Shown here: positions 53,170 through 62,400 of the stretch, piece after piece
How the letters are laid out: every line of letters begins with the position of its first letter
How positions within the stretch are numbered: the first letter of the stretch is position 1
NCBI GenBank assembly: GCA_033549365.1
Contig: JAWSUF010000003.1
Location: forward strand, 310,001-374,000
DNA from: Acidobacteriota bacterium
GTDB taxonomy: Bacteria > Acidobacteriota > Aminicenantia > Aminicenantales > Saccharicenantaceae
DNA: 64,000 nt
Direction of reading: 5' to 3'
Translations under genes and position numbers: made by a program
The notes under the pieces: model-generated
What the model saw: only the letters and a program-made list of their open reading frames with translations
What the model was told of the DNA's origin: nothing
Databases searched by the model: none

Positions 53170-54605
53170 TCAACGAAAAAAAAGTCCGGCTGATCCTGCT
53201 CTACATTACGAGCGATGTCCTGGCCATCCTGTGCTCGTTTTTCTACTCCTACGCCTTCCGGTTTCATGCCTATATCGTTCCCGTCGACCCGGTCAAGGGC
53301 ATTCCCACGCTCAAGTCCTATGCGATGGTCTTTCCGTTGTTTCTCGCCCTTCATCTGGCGATTTTCTACCTGCAGGGCTTTTACCGCTCGCGCCTCAAGC
53401 GGACCCAGATCGACGATTTCTTCTCCATCGTTTTGAACGCCGTCCTGACGACGCTGGCCGCCCTGGCTCTCCTGAGCTACTGGAGCGTCTACGGAAGCGG
53501 CGGAGCCGATCCGGCCTTCGAAATTTCTCGGGGCTTTCTGGTCGTCTATTTCGCGGCCGTCATCATCACCATCACCTTCCTCAGAAGCCAGATCTACTTT
53601 TTCATGAAGCGCCGCTATGCCCGGGGCCTCAATCTGACCAACGTCCTGATCGTCGGGGCGGGGGACATGGGCCGGGCCCTGGCCCAGAAACTCGTGCTTT
53701 ACCATGACCTCGGCTTTGCGGTCAAGGGATTCCTCGACGACGACAAACCCGAGGGCAAAATCATCGACGTCGACGGCGGCGTGACCATTCTCGGCCGCCT
53801 GTCCGATCTGGACCGGGTGATCGGGGAGCAGGACATTCACGACATCTATGTGGCTCTCGATCTTTCGAACTACGCCCGGATTCTCGAAATCTTCCGGATC
53901 GTCAACAAGCATTCCGTCAATGTCCGCCTGATTCCCGACCTGTTCCAGTTGCTGACGCTCAAGGCCAACGTCCAGGACCTGGACGGATTTCCCGTGATCT
54001 CCATCGACGATGTGCCCTTGAGAGGCATCCGGAGGGCCTTCAAGAGGATCTTTGATATCGTCGCCTCGGCCGTGCTTCTGATCATCCTGTCGCCGCTGTT
54101 CCTGGTCGTCGCCCTGCTGGTCAAATTGACCTCGCGGGGCCCTGTTTTTTACAAACAGGTCCGGGTCGGGCTCGACGGCCGGAAATTCACGATCATCAAG
54201 TTCCGGACCATGGTCTGCGATGCCGAGGCCTGCTCCGGGCCGGTCATGAGCTGCCCGGACGATCCGCGGATGACGCGAATCGGCCGCGTCCTCAGAAAAT
54301 ACAGCATCGATGAATTTCCCCAGCTCGCCAATGTTCTCAGGGGCCATATGAGCCTGGTCGGCCCGCGTCCGGAACGGCCGGCGTTCGTCAAGGATTTCGT
54401 GGAACGGATCCCCAAATACATGCTCCGCCACAAGGTCAAGTCGGGGATCACCGGTTGGGCCCAGGTCCACGGCCTGCGGCAGGACACGTCCATCGAGAAG
54501 AGGCTCGAATACGATTTCTTTTATATCCAGAACTGGTCGTTCTCGCTGGATTTGAAGATCCTCTGGAAAACGCTCCGGAAGGGATTCATTGACAAATCCC
54601 TCTAG
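53166..54605 (+). CDS. Polyprenyl-phosphate sugar-1-phosphate transferase
   Basis: The 479-residue membrane protein has four N-terminal membrane segments (about 8-125), a Rossmann-like CoA-binding-type domain (NVLIVGAGDMGRALAQKL, about 160-270), a further membrane segment (about 295-320) and the C-terminal sugar-transferase domain with KRIFDIVASAVLLI, FKF-like IIKFRTMV, SIDEFPQLANVLRGHMSLVGPRPERP and KSGITGWAQVHG. This is the WcaJ/undecaprenyl-phosphate hexose-1-phosphate transferase architecture that starts surface glycan synthesis on the lipid carrier. ATG at 53166 overlaps the previous stop. It closes the glycan cluster; no flippase or polymerase is visible here. Confidence 0.94.
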   Translation: MINEKKVRLILLYITSDVLAILCSFFYSYAFRFHAYIVPVDPVKGIPTLKSYAMVFPLFLALHLAIFYLQGFYRSRLKRTQIDDFFSIVLNAVLTTLAALALLSYWSVYGSGGADPAFEISRGFLVVYFAAVIITITFLRSQIYFFMKRRYARGLNLTNVLIVGAGDMGRALAQKLVLYHDLGFAVKGFLDDDKPEGKIIDVDGGVTILGRLSDLDRVIGEQDIHDIYVALDLSNYARILEIFRIVNKHSVNVRLIPDLFQLLTLKANVQDLDGFPVISIDDVPLRGIRRAFKRIFDIVASAVLLIILSPLFLVVALLVKLTSRGPVFYKQVRVGLDGRKFTIIKFRTMVCDAEACSGPVMSCPDDPRMTRIGRVLRKYSIDEFPQLANVLRGHMSLVGPRPERPAFVKDFVERIPKYMLRHKVKSGITGWAQVHGLRQDTSIEKRLEYDFFYIQNWSFSLDLKILWKTLRKGFIDKSL

Positions 54606-54617
54606 CCTGGTCTATTC

Positions 54618-54820
54618 AAAGAATGCCGATGTGTAATCAAGCTCATGTGAAATCAGAAAGATCTCCGGCGTCCCGGCTTAACATCCGATTCCCGGAATTT
54701 GTTCCCGGAATTACCGGCATTCTTACCCTTCGGGCGAGCCGATCCGACCGCATCAAACACTTCACCCTCCGCGCCTTGCATCTGCGGCCGCCTCGACTCG
54801 TGAATAGATCAGGCTAAACC
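54618..54820 (+). repeat. Dispersed structured repeat A, copy 5
   Basis: A 10-bp stem (54618-54627 with 54715-54724) encloses an 87-nt loop, followed by the exact core at 54727-54744 and a tail (54760-54805) nearly identical to copy 4. The loop shares GTTCCCGGA with copy 4. No gene is seen in 54606-54840. Confidence 0.78.
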
Positions 54821-54840
54821 TGGACTTAGGAAATTTTCGA

Positions 54841-55431
54841 ATGGAGTTTGTGATGACGCTGTTGCGAATCGTTCTCACGGCCGCGGTCGTTCTTGTTTTC
54901 ACGTCGCCTGTTCCCCTCCCGGCTTCGGGGCAGAATGCGAACGGTCTTTTTGAGGCACCGCTTCTCATCACCTCGGCCGGACAGAGCCCGGACGTCCAAC
55001 TGGCCGTCATCCTGGCCAAGCGGGCCGGGATCGACCATACTCTGTCCAAAGTCGCCGCGGCCGGCGACCTGGCCGGCGGCGCAAAAAGCCTGGCCGTTGT
55101 TGTCGGGGCCAGCCTGAAGGGCCTCGGAGCGGCGGGAATCGACACGGCCAAAGAGAAAGACAGGGTCAAAGACCTGCTGGCCGAGGCCGCAAAAAGAAAC
55201 ATCCCGGTTCTTGTCCTGCATCTCGGCGGAGAACAGCGCCGGGGCCAGCTCACCGACGAAATGATCGTCGAGGTTCTCCCCTCCGCAGCCTGGGCCCTTG
55301 TCCTCAAATCCGGAAACCACGACGGGCTGTTCACCCGGATATGTGAAGAAAACGACATCCCTCTGGTTGAGATCGAAAAGACGGCCGAAGGCGCCGAGCC
55401 GCTGAAGTCCGTCTTCAAACCGAAGGATTAG
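54841..55431 (+). CDS. Exported protein, possibly DUF6305 family, of a TRAP-like locus
   Basis: The 196-residue protein has a signal peptide (LRIVLTAAVVLVFTSPVPLPASG) and a small alpha/beta domain: APLLITSAGQSPDVQLAVILAKRAGI, SLAVVVGASLKGLGAAGIDTAKEKDRV, IPVLVLHLGGEQRRGQLTDEMIVEVLP and GNHDGLFTRICEENDIPLVEIE. The pattern recalls DUF6305 proteins, but I cannot confirm this. It reads like a periplasmic nucleotide- or ligand-binding-like Rossmann domain and lies 24 nt before a TRAP-type permease, so a role as an alternative substrate-binding component is an inference. ATG at 54841 is used; ATG at 54853 is possible. Confidence 0.72.
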   Translation: MEFVMTLLRIVLTAAVVLVFTSPVPLPASGQNANGLFEAPLLITSAGQSPDVQLAVILAKRAGIDHTLSKVAAAGDLAGGAKSLAVVVGASLKGLGAAGIDTAKEKDRVKDLLAEAAKRNIPVLVLHLGGEQRRGQLTDEMIVEVLPSAAWALVLKSGNHDGLFTRICEENDIPLVEIEKTAEGAEPLKSVFKPKD

Positions 55432-55455
55432 AGACCCGGGGAAAGTCCGCAGCGC

Positions 55456-56724
55456 GTGCTGGAAGCCTTCGTTTTCATTATCATGGCGGCCGTCTTCGTT
55501 CTGGCCGCGGCGGCGGTCCGGATTCCGATCGGTGCAAGCCTCTTTCTTGCGGCCGCGGCCGGTGCGCTCACTGGGGGACGGGGCCTTCCGGTCCGCCATC
55601 TCGTCGAAGGCGGCTTCGGCTTCTTCGACGTCATGCTCATCATTCTCTCGGCCGTCCTCTTCATGAAGGTCTTCCAGGCCTCGGGCGGTCTCGACAGCCT
55701 GGCTGCGTCGCTGCTGAAAACATTTTACCGGAGAAAGGCCCTCCTTCTGTTCACGTCGGCCCTTCTGGTCATGTTTCCCGGAATGATCACGGGCTCGTCG
55801 ACGGCCGGCGTCCTGACCTCGGGTCCGCTTGTTGCGCCCGTGCTCATGAGACTGGGATTGCCGCGTCTCAAGACGGGGGCGTTCATCGCCATGACCGCCA
55901 TTCTGGGGATGATCGCCCCGCCCATCAACATCCTGGTCATGATCATGGGCGGCGGCGTGGACATGCCGTATGTCGGCGTCACGATTCCGCTTCTTCTGAT
56001 CGTCATCCCGCCGGCTGTGATCATTCCCCTGTGGATCGGGCTTCGGGATATCCGGGCCGTCGACGAGAAAGAGATGACGGCCATTCTGCCCCGGTCTTTT
56101 TTCCCGGAGTTCGGTTGGCGCCTTTATCTGCCGCTCGCCGTGGTCGTGGGTCTCATGCTGGGGCAGCGGCTCCTCGTCAAGATCATGCCGGACATCGGCA
56201 TCCCGGGCATTTTCATGGTGGGAAGCCTTCTCGGCCTTGTCTGCGGGCGGCGGTTCAACCTGTGGGCGGCGGCCCGGAAGGCGGTCGATGAGGCCATGCC
56301 CATCCTGGCCATCCTGGCCGGAGTCGGCATGTTCATTCAGGTCATGACGCTGACCGGGGCCCGGGGCTGGATCGTCATGGCCCTGCTGTCTCTGCCGAGC
56401 GCGTTTCTCTATCCGGCGATCGCCCTGGGGCTCGCCGGATTCGGAGGCATCTCGTCCTACGGGGCGAGCTCCATTCTGGGCGTGCCCTTCATTCTGGCCA
56501 TGATTGAAAAGAACGCCGTTCTGACGTCGACGGCCCTCTCGGCCGTGGCCGGATTGGGGGATCTCGTCCCGCCGACGGCCCTGGCCGGAATTTTCGCAGC
56601 CCAGGTCGTCGAGGAGGAGAATTACATGCGCATCCTCAAATACTGCCTTGTCCCGGCCCTCTTCATCATGGCCGCCGGTCTCGGCGTCCTCCTCCTGGCT
56701 CCTTATATTGATAAGGTGATATGA
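55456..56724 (+). CDS. TRAP transporter large permease (DctM-like)
   Basis: The 422-residue protein has about twelve membrane segments and DctM-family signatures: VRIPIGASLFLAAAAGAL at the start, LVMFPGMITGSSTAGVLTSGPLVAPVLMRLG with the GSS-A loop, MTAILGMIAPPINILVMIMGG (the APP-N motif) and a matching second half with LGDLVPPTALAGIFAAQV. DctM proteins carry small organic acids with a DctP binding protein and DctQ subunit, using a sodium gradient. Neither partner is present here; a 51-residue membrane protein and an exported protein flank it. The start is GTG at 55456. Confidence 0.87.
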   Translation: MLEAFVFIIMAAVFVLAAAAVRIPIGASLFLAAAAGALTGGRGLPVRHLVEGGFGFFDVMLIILSAVLFMKVFQASGGLDSLAASLLKTFYRRKALLLFTSALLVMFPGMITGSSTAGVLTSGPLVAPVLMRLGLPRLKTGAFIAMTAILGMIAPPINILVMIMGGGVDMPYVGVTIPLLLIVIPPAVIIPLWIGLRDIRAVDEKEMTAILPRSFFPEFGWRLYLPLAVVVGLMLGQRLLVKIMPDIGIPGIFMVGSLLGLVCGRRFNLWAAARKAVDEAMPILAILAGVGMFIQVMTLTGARGWIVMALLSLPSAFLYPAIALGLAGFGGISSYGASSILGVPFILAMIEKNAVLTSTALSAVAGLGDLVPPTALAGIFAAQVVEEENYMRILKYCLVPALFIMAAGLGVLLLAPYIDKVI

Positions 56725-56736
56725 CCTGATTCCATC

Positions 56737-56892
56737 ATGAACATGCTTATGGAATTTGTATATCGGGTGATCGTCCTCTTCTTCGCCCTTCACGTCGGCC
56801 TCTATCTTTTTCGCGAAAAAAAATTCTGGAACCAGGCGGGCGCCGTTATTGTGCTCGTTCTTTTCACGCTCCGCCTGCTGTTGATCAAATAG
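56737..56892 (+). CDS. Small membrane protein, 51 residues
   Basis: An open frame from ATG at 56737 to TAG at 56890-56892 encodes MNMLMEFVYRVIVLFFALHV followed by GLYLFREKKFWNQAGAVIVL and VLFTLRLLLIK. There are two hydrophobic segments (about 7-24 and 34-50) joined by a charged loop REKKFWNQ. It sits 12 nt after the permease stop and 10 nt before the deacylase start, in the same direction, which supports a real gene. The segment is free of other plausible frames. It could be a reduced DctQ-like subunit of the transporter, but this is only inferred from position and topology. It has no clear Shine-Dalgarno sequence; ATG at 56743 is an alternative start. Confidence 0.7.
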   Translation: MNMLMEFVYRVIVLFFALHVGLYLFREKKFWNQAGAVIVLVLFTLRLLLIK

Positions 56893-56902
56893 GGAGACAA
56901 CC

Positions 56903-58042
56903 GTGATTGGAGACTGGAAAGGCAACCGGTGGACGGCGGCGGGTCTTTTTGCGCTCGGGCTGACCGCGGCCATCGTCTCGGCGGCGGCCTTCCGAAGCAT
57001 GAAAAACGTCGAGCCGATCCATCCCGCCCCGGGATTGACGCGGCAAGCGAGACTCAGCGATTACTTCGCGGGCCTTCGGGGAACGGCGGGTGACACCGAT
57101 GTTTTTATTTTCGAAGGAGAAGAGCCGGGCGGCGCCGTTTTGATTGCCGGCGGCGTCCACGCCAATGAGCCGGCCGGATTCGTCGCTTCGGTGCTGATCG
57201 CCGAGAATCTCAGTGTGACGTCCGGCAAGGTTGTCGTCATTCCCCGGGCCAACGCCAGCGCGTTTACCTGCAGCGATCCCCAGGAAGGTTATCCTCAGAG
57301 ATTCGACATCGAGGTCCCGGGCGGACGCCGCACTTTCCGTCTGGGCTCGCGTTTGACCAACCCCGTCCACCAGTGGCCCGACCCCACACTCTATGAGAAT
57401 CCGGCCGGGCAGATGCTCTCTGGCGCCGAGGTCCGAAACCTCAACCGGTCCTTTCCCGGCCGTGCCGCCGGAACCCTGACCGAAAAAATCGCCTTCGGGA
57501 TCATGGAGCTCATTCGCAGGGAAGAGATCGACATCGGCATCGATCTTCATGAGTCGTCGCCCGAATACCCGGTCATCAATGCCATCGTCTTTCACGAAGA
57601 CAGCGCCGATGTCGCCGCCCTGGCCCAGATGAATCTCCAATTCGAAGGTCTGGATTTGCGCCTCGAAGCCTCGCCGCCCAATCTGCGCGGCCTGAGCCAC
57701 CGCGAATGGGGCGATGCGGCCGGAATTCGGGCTGTCCTTCTCGAGACTCCCAATCCCGTCCAGGGACGGCTCAAAGGGCGGACGGATGAAGCGCTTGTCG
57801 TCGAGGGAAAGGACAAGTTCTACCTGAAAGCCGCATCGCTCGGACGCCTTTTTACGCCCTATGACGAGGGCGGAGTTCCCATGAGCGTCCGCGTCGCCCG
57901 CCATCTGGCCGGCGTCCGGGCCCTCCTCGAAAGCCTGGCCGAGACGGACCCTGATAAAACCGTCGAATTCGCCGGTCTTCCGGATTGGACCGAAGTCCTC
58001 GAGCGCGGCGCCGGCGCCTTTCTCCTATTTCCAATGAAATAA
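56903..58042 (+). CDS. Membrane-anchored succinylglutamate desuccinylase/aspartoacylase-like deacylase
   Basis: The 379-residue zinc enzyme of the M14-like AstE/AspA family has one N-terminal membrane segment (about 11-30) and the catalytic domain. Zinc ligands are seen in IAGGVHANEPAG (His, Glu) and the third in IDIGIDLHESSPEYPV. NLNRSFPG is the substrate-binding Arg motif. It would free an amino acid or amine from an N-acyl or similar precursor in the periplasm. The GTG start at 56903 follows GGGAG. As the last gene of the TRAP-like locus it suggests the transported molecule is produced from, or is, an acylated amino compound. Its stop overlaps the convergent carrier gene by 18 bp. Confidence 0.85.
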   Translation: MIGDWKGNRWTAAGLFALGLTAAIVSAAAFRSMKNVEPIHPAPGLTRQARLSDYFAGLRGTAGDTDVFIFEGEEPGGAVLIAGGVHANEPAGFVASVLIAENLSVTSGKVVVIPRANASAFTCSDPQEGYPQRFDIEVPGGRRTFRLGSRLTNPVHQWPDPTLYENPAGQMLSGAEVRNLNRSFPGRAAGTLTEKIAFGIMELIRREEIDIGIDLHESSPEYPVINAIVFHEDSADVAALAQMNLQFEGLDLRLEASPPNLRGLSHREWGDAAGIRAVLLETPNPVQGRLKGRTDEALVVEGKDKFYLKAASLGRLFTPYDEGGVPMSVRVARHLAGVRALLESLAETDPDKTVEFAGLPDWTEVLERGAGAFLLFPMK

Positions 58043-59455
58043 GACGGCCGCACCGAGCAGGGCAAACCCGGTCAGAAACAGCACGACCTGCAGGCGCCAG
58101 ACGACCTTGAGCCATTTTTCGAAGGGGATGCCGCCGCTTGTGAGGACGGTCATGGTGATGGCCGAGGTCGGAACGATCATGTTCGAGAAACCGTCGCCGA
58201 ACTGGTAGGCCAGAACGGCGACCTGGCGCGAAATCCCCGTCAAATCGGCCAGAGGCACCATGACCGGCATGGTCAAAGCGGCTTTGGCGCTTCCCGAGGG
58301 GATGAAAAAGTTGATGAGACTCTGGACGATGAACATGCCGTTGGCCGAAATCGCCGGGTGAGCGCCCTGGACGGCGGAGGCCATGGCCTGGAGAATGGAG
58401 TCGATGATCCGGCCGTCCTGGGCGATGTAGAGGATGCCCCGGGCCAGAACGATGATCAGGACCGTCCCCACAAGATCCTTCGCCCCCTGAATGAAAGCGT
58501 CCGTGAACTCGTCGATCCGCAGCCCGCCGACGACCCCCGCCGCAAGCCCGATGCCCAGGAAGACGGCCGTGATCTTGTCGATATACCAGCCGTATTCGAG
58601 GACGCCGAAGATCATGACGCCGAGGCCCAGAAGAAGCGTCAGGCCGACCAGCTTGTGCCGGAGGTTCGTCTTTTCCCCGGCTTCGGCCGGGTCGAGTTTC
58701 AGCCCGGCCCGCTTTTCCCGGTCGGCCTCGTAAGTGATGCTTCGCTTGGGGTCGGCCTTGATTTTGCGGGCGTAGCGGGCCACGAACCAGGTGCAGACCG
58801 CGGTGACGACGACCCAGCAGACGATGCGATAGACGAACCCGGAAAAGAGCGGCAGTTCGGCGATGCCCTGGGCGATGCCCACGGTGAAGGGGTTCATGAA
58901 AGCGCCCGCGAAACCGGCCCCGGCCCCGATGAAGGGGATCATGACGCCGGTCACGCTGTCGTAACCGAGGGACAGCGCCAGGGGGATGAAGAGCAGAACG
59001 AAGGGAATGACTTCCTCGCTCATGCCGAACGTCGCGCCGGCGATGGAAAAGAGAACCATGAAGACGGGGATGAAGAGCTTTTCGACAAGAGGGTGGCGGC
59101 GATAGGCTCCGGCCGCCGACCGGATGAGCGCCTCGACCGCCCCGGTTTTCGTCATCACGGAAAACACCCCGCCGACGATGAGCACGAACCCGACGATCAG
59201 CGCCACGGACGGGTCGGCGAAACCCCGGACCGGGGCGATAAGGACGGCAAACGGCCCCTGAGGCTTGGCCGGGACCCTCTGGAACGAATCGGCTTTGACG
59301 ACCTCGCGTCCGTCGACGACCTGGCGCTCATAGACGCCGCCGGGAACAACCCAGGTCAGAACGGCCACGAAAACGATGATGGCGAAGACCAGGGCGTAGG
59401 TGTTCAGGGTCCGGCGGGCTTTTGTCATTTTATTTTTCGAACCGGGAGACGACAT
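58025..59455 (-). CDS. YfcC-family membrane carrier
   Basis: The 476-residue protein has about twelve membrane segments and matches the YfcC/DcuC-related (C4-dicarboxylate anaerobic carrier, arginine/ornithine antiporter-like) family: NTYALVFAIIVFVAVLTWVVPGGVYERQ at the start, SIAGATFGMSEEVIPFVLLFIPLALSLGYDSVTG, and SLINFFIPSGSAKAALTMPVMVPLADLTGISRQVAVLAYQFGDGFSNMI near the end. The substrate is probably an amino acid, peptide or carboxylate. The start is uncertain. ATG at 59455 overlaps the upstream gene and has GGGAG 13 bases away; ATG at 59428, one base after the upstream stop, starts nearer the conserved region. It is co-directional with the BNR-repeat gene. Confidence 0.88.
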   Translation of the reverse strand: MSSPGSKNKMTKARRTLNTYALVFAIIVFVAVLTWVVPGGVYERQVVDGREVVKADSFQRVPAKPQGPFAVLIAPVRGFADPSVALIVGFVLIVGGVFSVMTKTGAVEALIRSAAGAYRRHPLVEKLFIPVFMVLFSIAGATFGMSEEVIPFVLLFIPLALSLGYDSVTGVMIPFIGAGAGFAGAFMNPFTVGIAQGIAELPLFSGFVYRIVCWVVVTAVCTWFVARYARKIKADPKRSITYEADREKRAGLKLDPAEAGEKTNLRHKLVGLTLLLGLGVMIFGVLEYGWYIDKITAVFLGIGLAAGVVGGLRIDEFTDAFIQGAKDLVGTVLIIVLARGILYIAQDGRIIDSILQAMASAVQGAHPAISANGMFIVQSLINFFIPSGSAKAALTMPVMVPLADLTGISRQVAVLAYQFGDGFSNMIVPTSAITMTVLTSGGIPFEKWLKVVWRLQVVLFLTGFALLGAAVLFHWK

Positions 59456-62400
59456 GCGGGATGTCTTTCTCCCGCAGCATCTGGTTCAAAGCTCCGAGAT
59501 CGTCCTCGACGATATTTTTGAAATCCGCTTCCCGCTCGGCCAGTTGGCTTTTCATTTGGGCGTGGACTTCGATCTGCTGGGTCGTTGGCGGAAAATCGCC
59601 GGCGGCTACATGGCGGGCCAGAAAGCCGAGTTTGGCATAGAACTTGTCGGGCCAGCGCAGGCTGTCGCCTGAGCCTGTGAGCCCCACGGGGAAGAAAAAG
59701 TCCTCGAAGTCGATGATCTTTTTGTCCAGGGCGCGGGCGGCCGCGAGAATCGGTTCGCTTTCGGGATGATCCTTCAGGACGAGGGCGAGATCGGCGAGCT
59801 GCTTGCGGATGAGTTCGGCCCGATTGATCAGGGAGGCCGAGGTGTTGGTCATGGCGTGTATGTCGAGAAGAAGTCCGGTTGCGGCCCGGACGTCAGCCTC
59901 GCTTCCCGCGGTATTGGGATCCTTTCGGACAACCAGGGTTTGTGTCATTTCCCTGTCGGCCACCGTAAGCTTGACGGTGTAGGTTCCCGGTTCGACAAGC
60001 GGGCCTCGCTGGAAACGGCCCAGGGGAAAACGCCGCCAACCTTTTTCTCCCACGCCGGCATGCTCGTGGCCGACGGCCGGCGTCCACAGCCGGATCTCAT
60101 CCGTGCGGTCCCAGCGCAAATCCCACCAGATCCGGTTGATCCCGGCGCTCTTGGGCACGCTGAAACGTTCCGCCGGCCGCCCGCCGTCATCCGCCCCCTC
60201 TTCGGGAACTTCGGTCTTCAGGGTCCGGACCACGCGCCCTTCGGCATTCAGGATGGTGATGACGACCTCCCCTTCGGGCTCGGCCTTCAGTTGATAATTG
60301 AGGGAGGCCCCGTAGGGAGGGTTCCGGCCGAAACTGGGATCGTTCGGCGCTCCCGTGGGCGCGGCCACGCTCTGGAAGCGGTAGGCCGGCCGCGGGGCGA
60401 AAAGGTGGACGTCCGATCCGGCGACCTCCGCCGTCCGCTGTTGAAGCGGCGTGATGTCGTCCAGGATCCAGAATCCCCGGCCGTAAGTGGCCGCGACGAG
60501 GTCGTTGAAGTGGCTCTGGATCTCCAGCCAGTGGATGGGGGCATGGGGGAGATTCGACTGAAGAGGCAACCAGCGCCCGCCGTCGTCGAAGGAGACATAG
60601 AGGGCGTTTTCGACGCCGAGGTAGAGAAGCCCTTCCCGAACCGGATCTTCCCGCACGCAGTGGGCGTAGCTCAGGTGGGTCCGGGGAATATTCGAACTGA
60701 TGTTTTTCCAGGACTTTCCGTAATCGGCGGTTTTATAGACGTAGGGATTTCTGTCGTTGACCTGATGAAGGTCGAAGGTGACATAGCAGGTCCCCTGACT
60801 GTGGCGGGAGGGTTCGATGTTGCTGACGGTCCCCCAGGGGGGTAGGTTGGGGATGTTCTTCGTCAGGTTGGTCCAGGTCTTTCCGCCGTCGCGCGTCACG
60901 TGAAGCAGGCCGTCGTTCGTTCCGGCCCAGATCTCGCCGTCGGAAAGCGGCGACTCGGCGATGGCAAAGAGCGTGCAGGTATAGAGGGGGCTTGCGTCGT
61001 CGACCGTGATGCCGCCCGTGATTTGCATTTTTTCGGGATCGTTCGTGCTGAGGTCGGGGCTGATGACCCGCCAACTGTGGCCGCCGTCCGTCGTCTGATG
61101 GACGAACTGGCTGCCGACGTAGACCCGGTTGTGGTCGTGGGGCGAAATCGCGATCGGAAACGTCCACTGAAAACGGTATTTGACGTCTTCGGCCGCCCAA
61201 CCCTGGATACTTTCGGGCCGGACGCTGACGGCGCGGCTCTGCATCGTCCGGAGGTCGAAGCGGTCGAGCATGCCGTCGTAATTTCCGGACCAGATGATGT
61301 TGTTGTCCACCGGGTCGACCATGGCGTGGCCGGATTCGAATCCGCCCACCGGATGCCACAGCCCCCGCGGAATGGTCCCGCCCGTCCGGCTGTTGCTCGG
61401 CACGCGGTAGGAGGTTCCGTCCTGGCGGTTGCCGTAGACATAGTAGGGGATCCGGTTGTCCGTCGTGCCGTGGTACATCTGGGCGATGGGCAGTTCGATG
61501 CCGCGCCAGGTTTTGCCCCGGTTCGTGCTGAGCGCGATGCCCTGATCGTTGCCGACGATCATGCGGTCGGGGTCGGCCGGATCGATCCACATGTCGTGGT
61601 GGTCGCCGCCCCAGACGCTGAAGCGCTGGATGGTTTTGCCGCCGTCCTTGGTCATGTGGAAACCGGTCGCCGGGAAATAGACCTCGTCGGCGTTCGACGG
61701 CGAGACGATGAGACGCGTGTAGTAGAGCGGCCGGTTGAGGAGAGCGTGGTCGCGGTTGACGTGGGTCCAGCTCGCTCCCCCGTTGTCCGAACGCCAGAGG
61801 CCCTCGTCCGCGGTTTCGATGAGGGCGTAGATGCGTTCCGAATCGCTCGGGGAGACGGCCAGGGCGACCTTGCCGATTTCGGTCGACGGCAGGCCGCGTC
61901 CCTGGAGCTTTTGCCAGGTCGTTCCGCCGTCCCGGGAGACGTGCAGGCCGCCGCCCGGACCGCCGCTCCAGCGGCCCCAGGTTCGGATGAACATCGGCCA
62001 CATCCCGGCGAAGAGAATCCGTGGATTGTTGGGGTCCATGGCGATGTCCGAGCAGCCCGTGTTTTCGTCGACGAAGAGCACCTGCTCCCAACTTTTTCCG
62101 CTGTCCGTCGTTCGGAAAACGCCGCGGTCCTGCTGGGGACCGTAGCAATGCCCCATGGCCGCGGCGAAGACGACGTCGGGATTCCGGGGATCGATGAGGA
62201 CGCGGCCGATCCGGCCGGTGTTTTCGAGACCCATGCGGGTCCAGGTCTTTCCGGCGTCCTCGGACTTGTAGATGCCGTCGCCTTGCGAGACGTTGCTCCG
62301 GATGAAGGTTTCCCCGGTTCCCGCCCAGACGATGTTGGGATCGGATGGGGCGACGGCCAGCGCTCCGACCGAAGAGACCGGCTGGGCGTCGAAGATGGGG

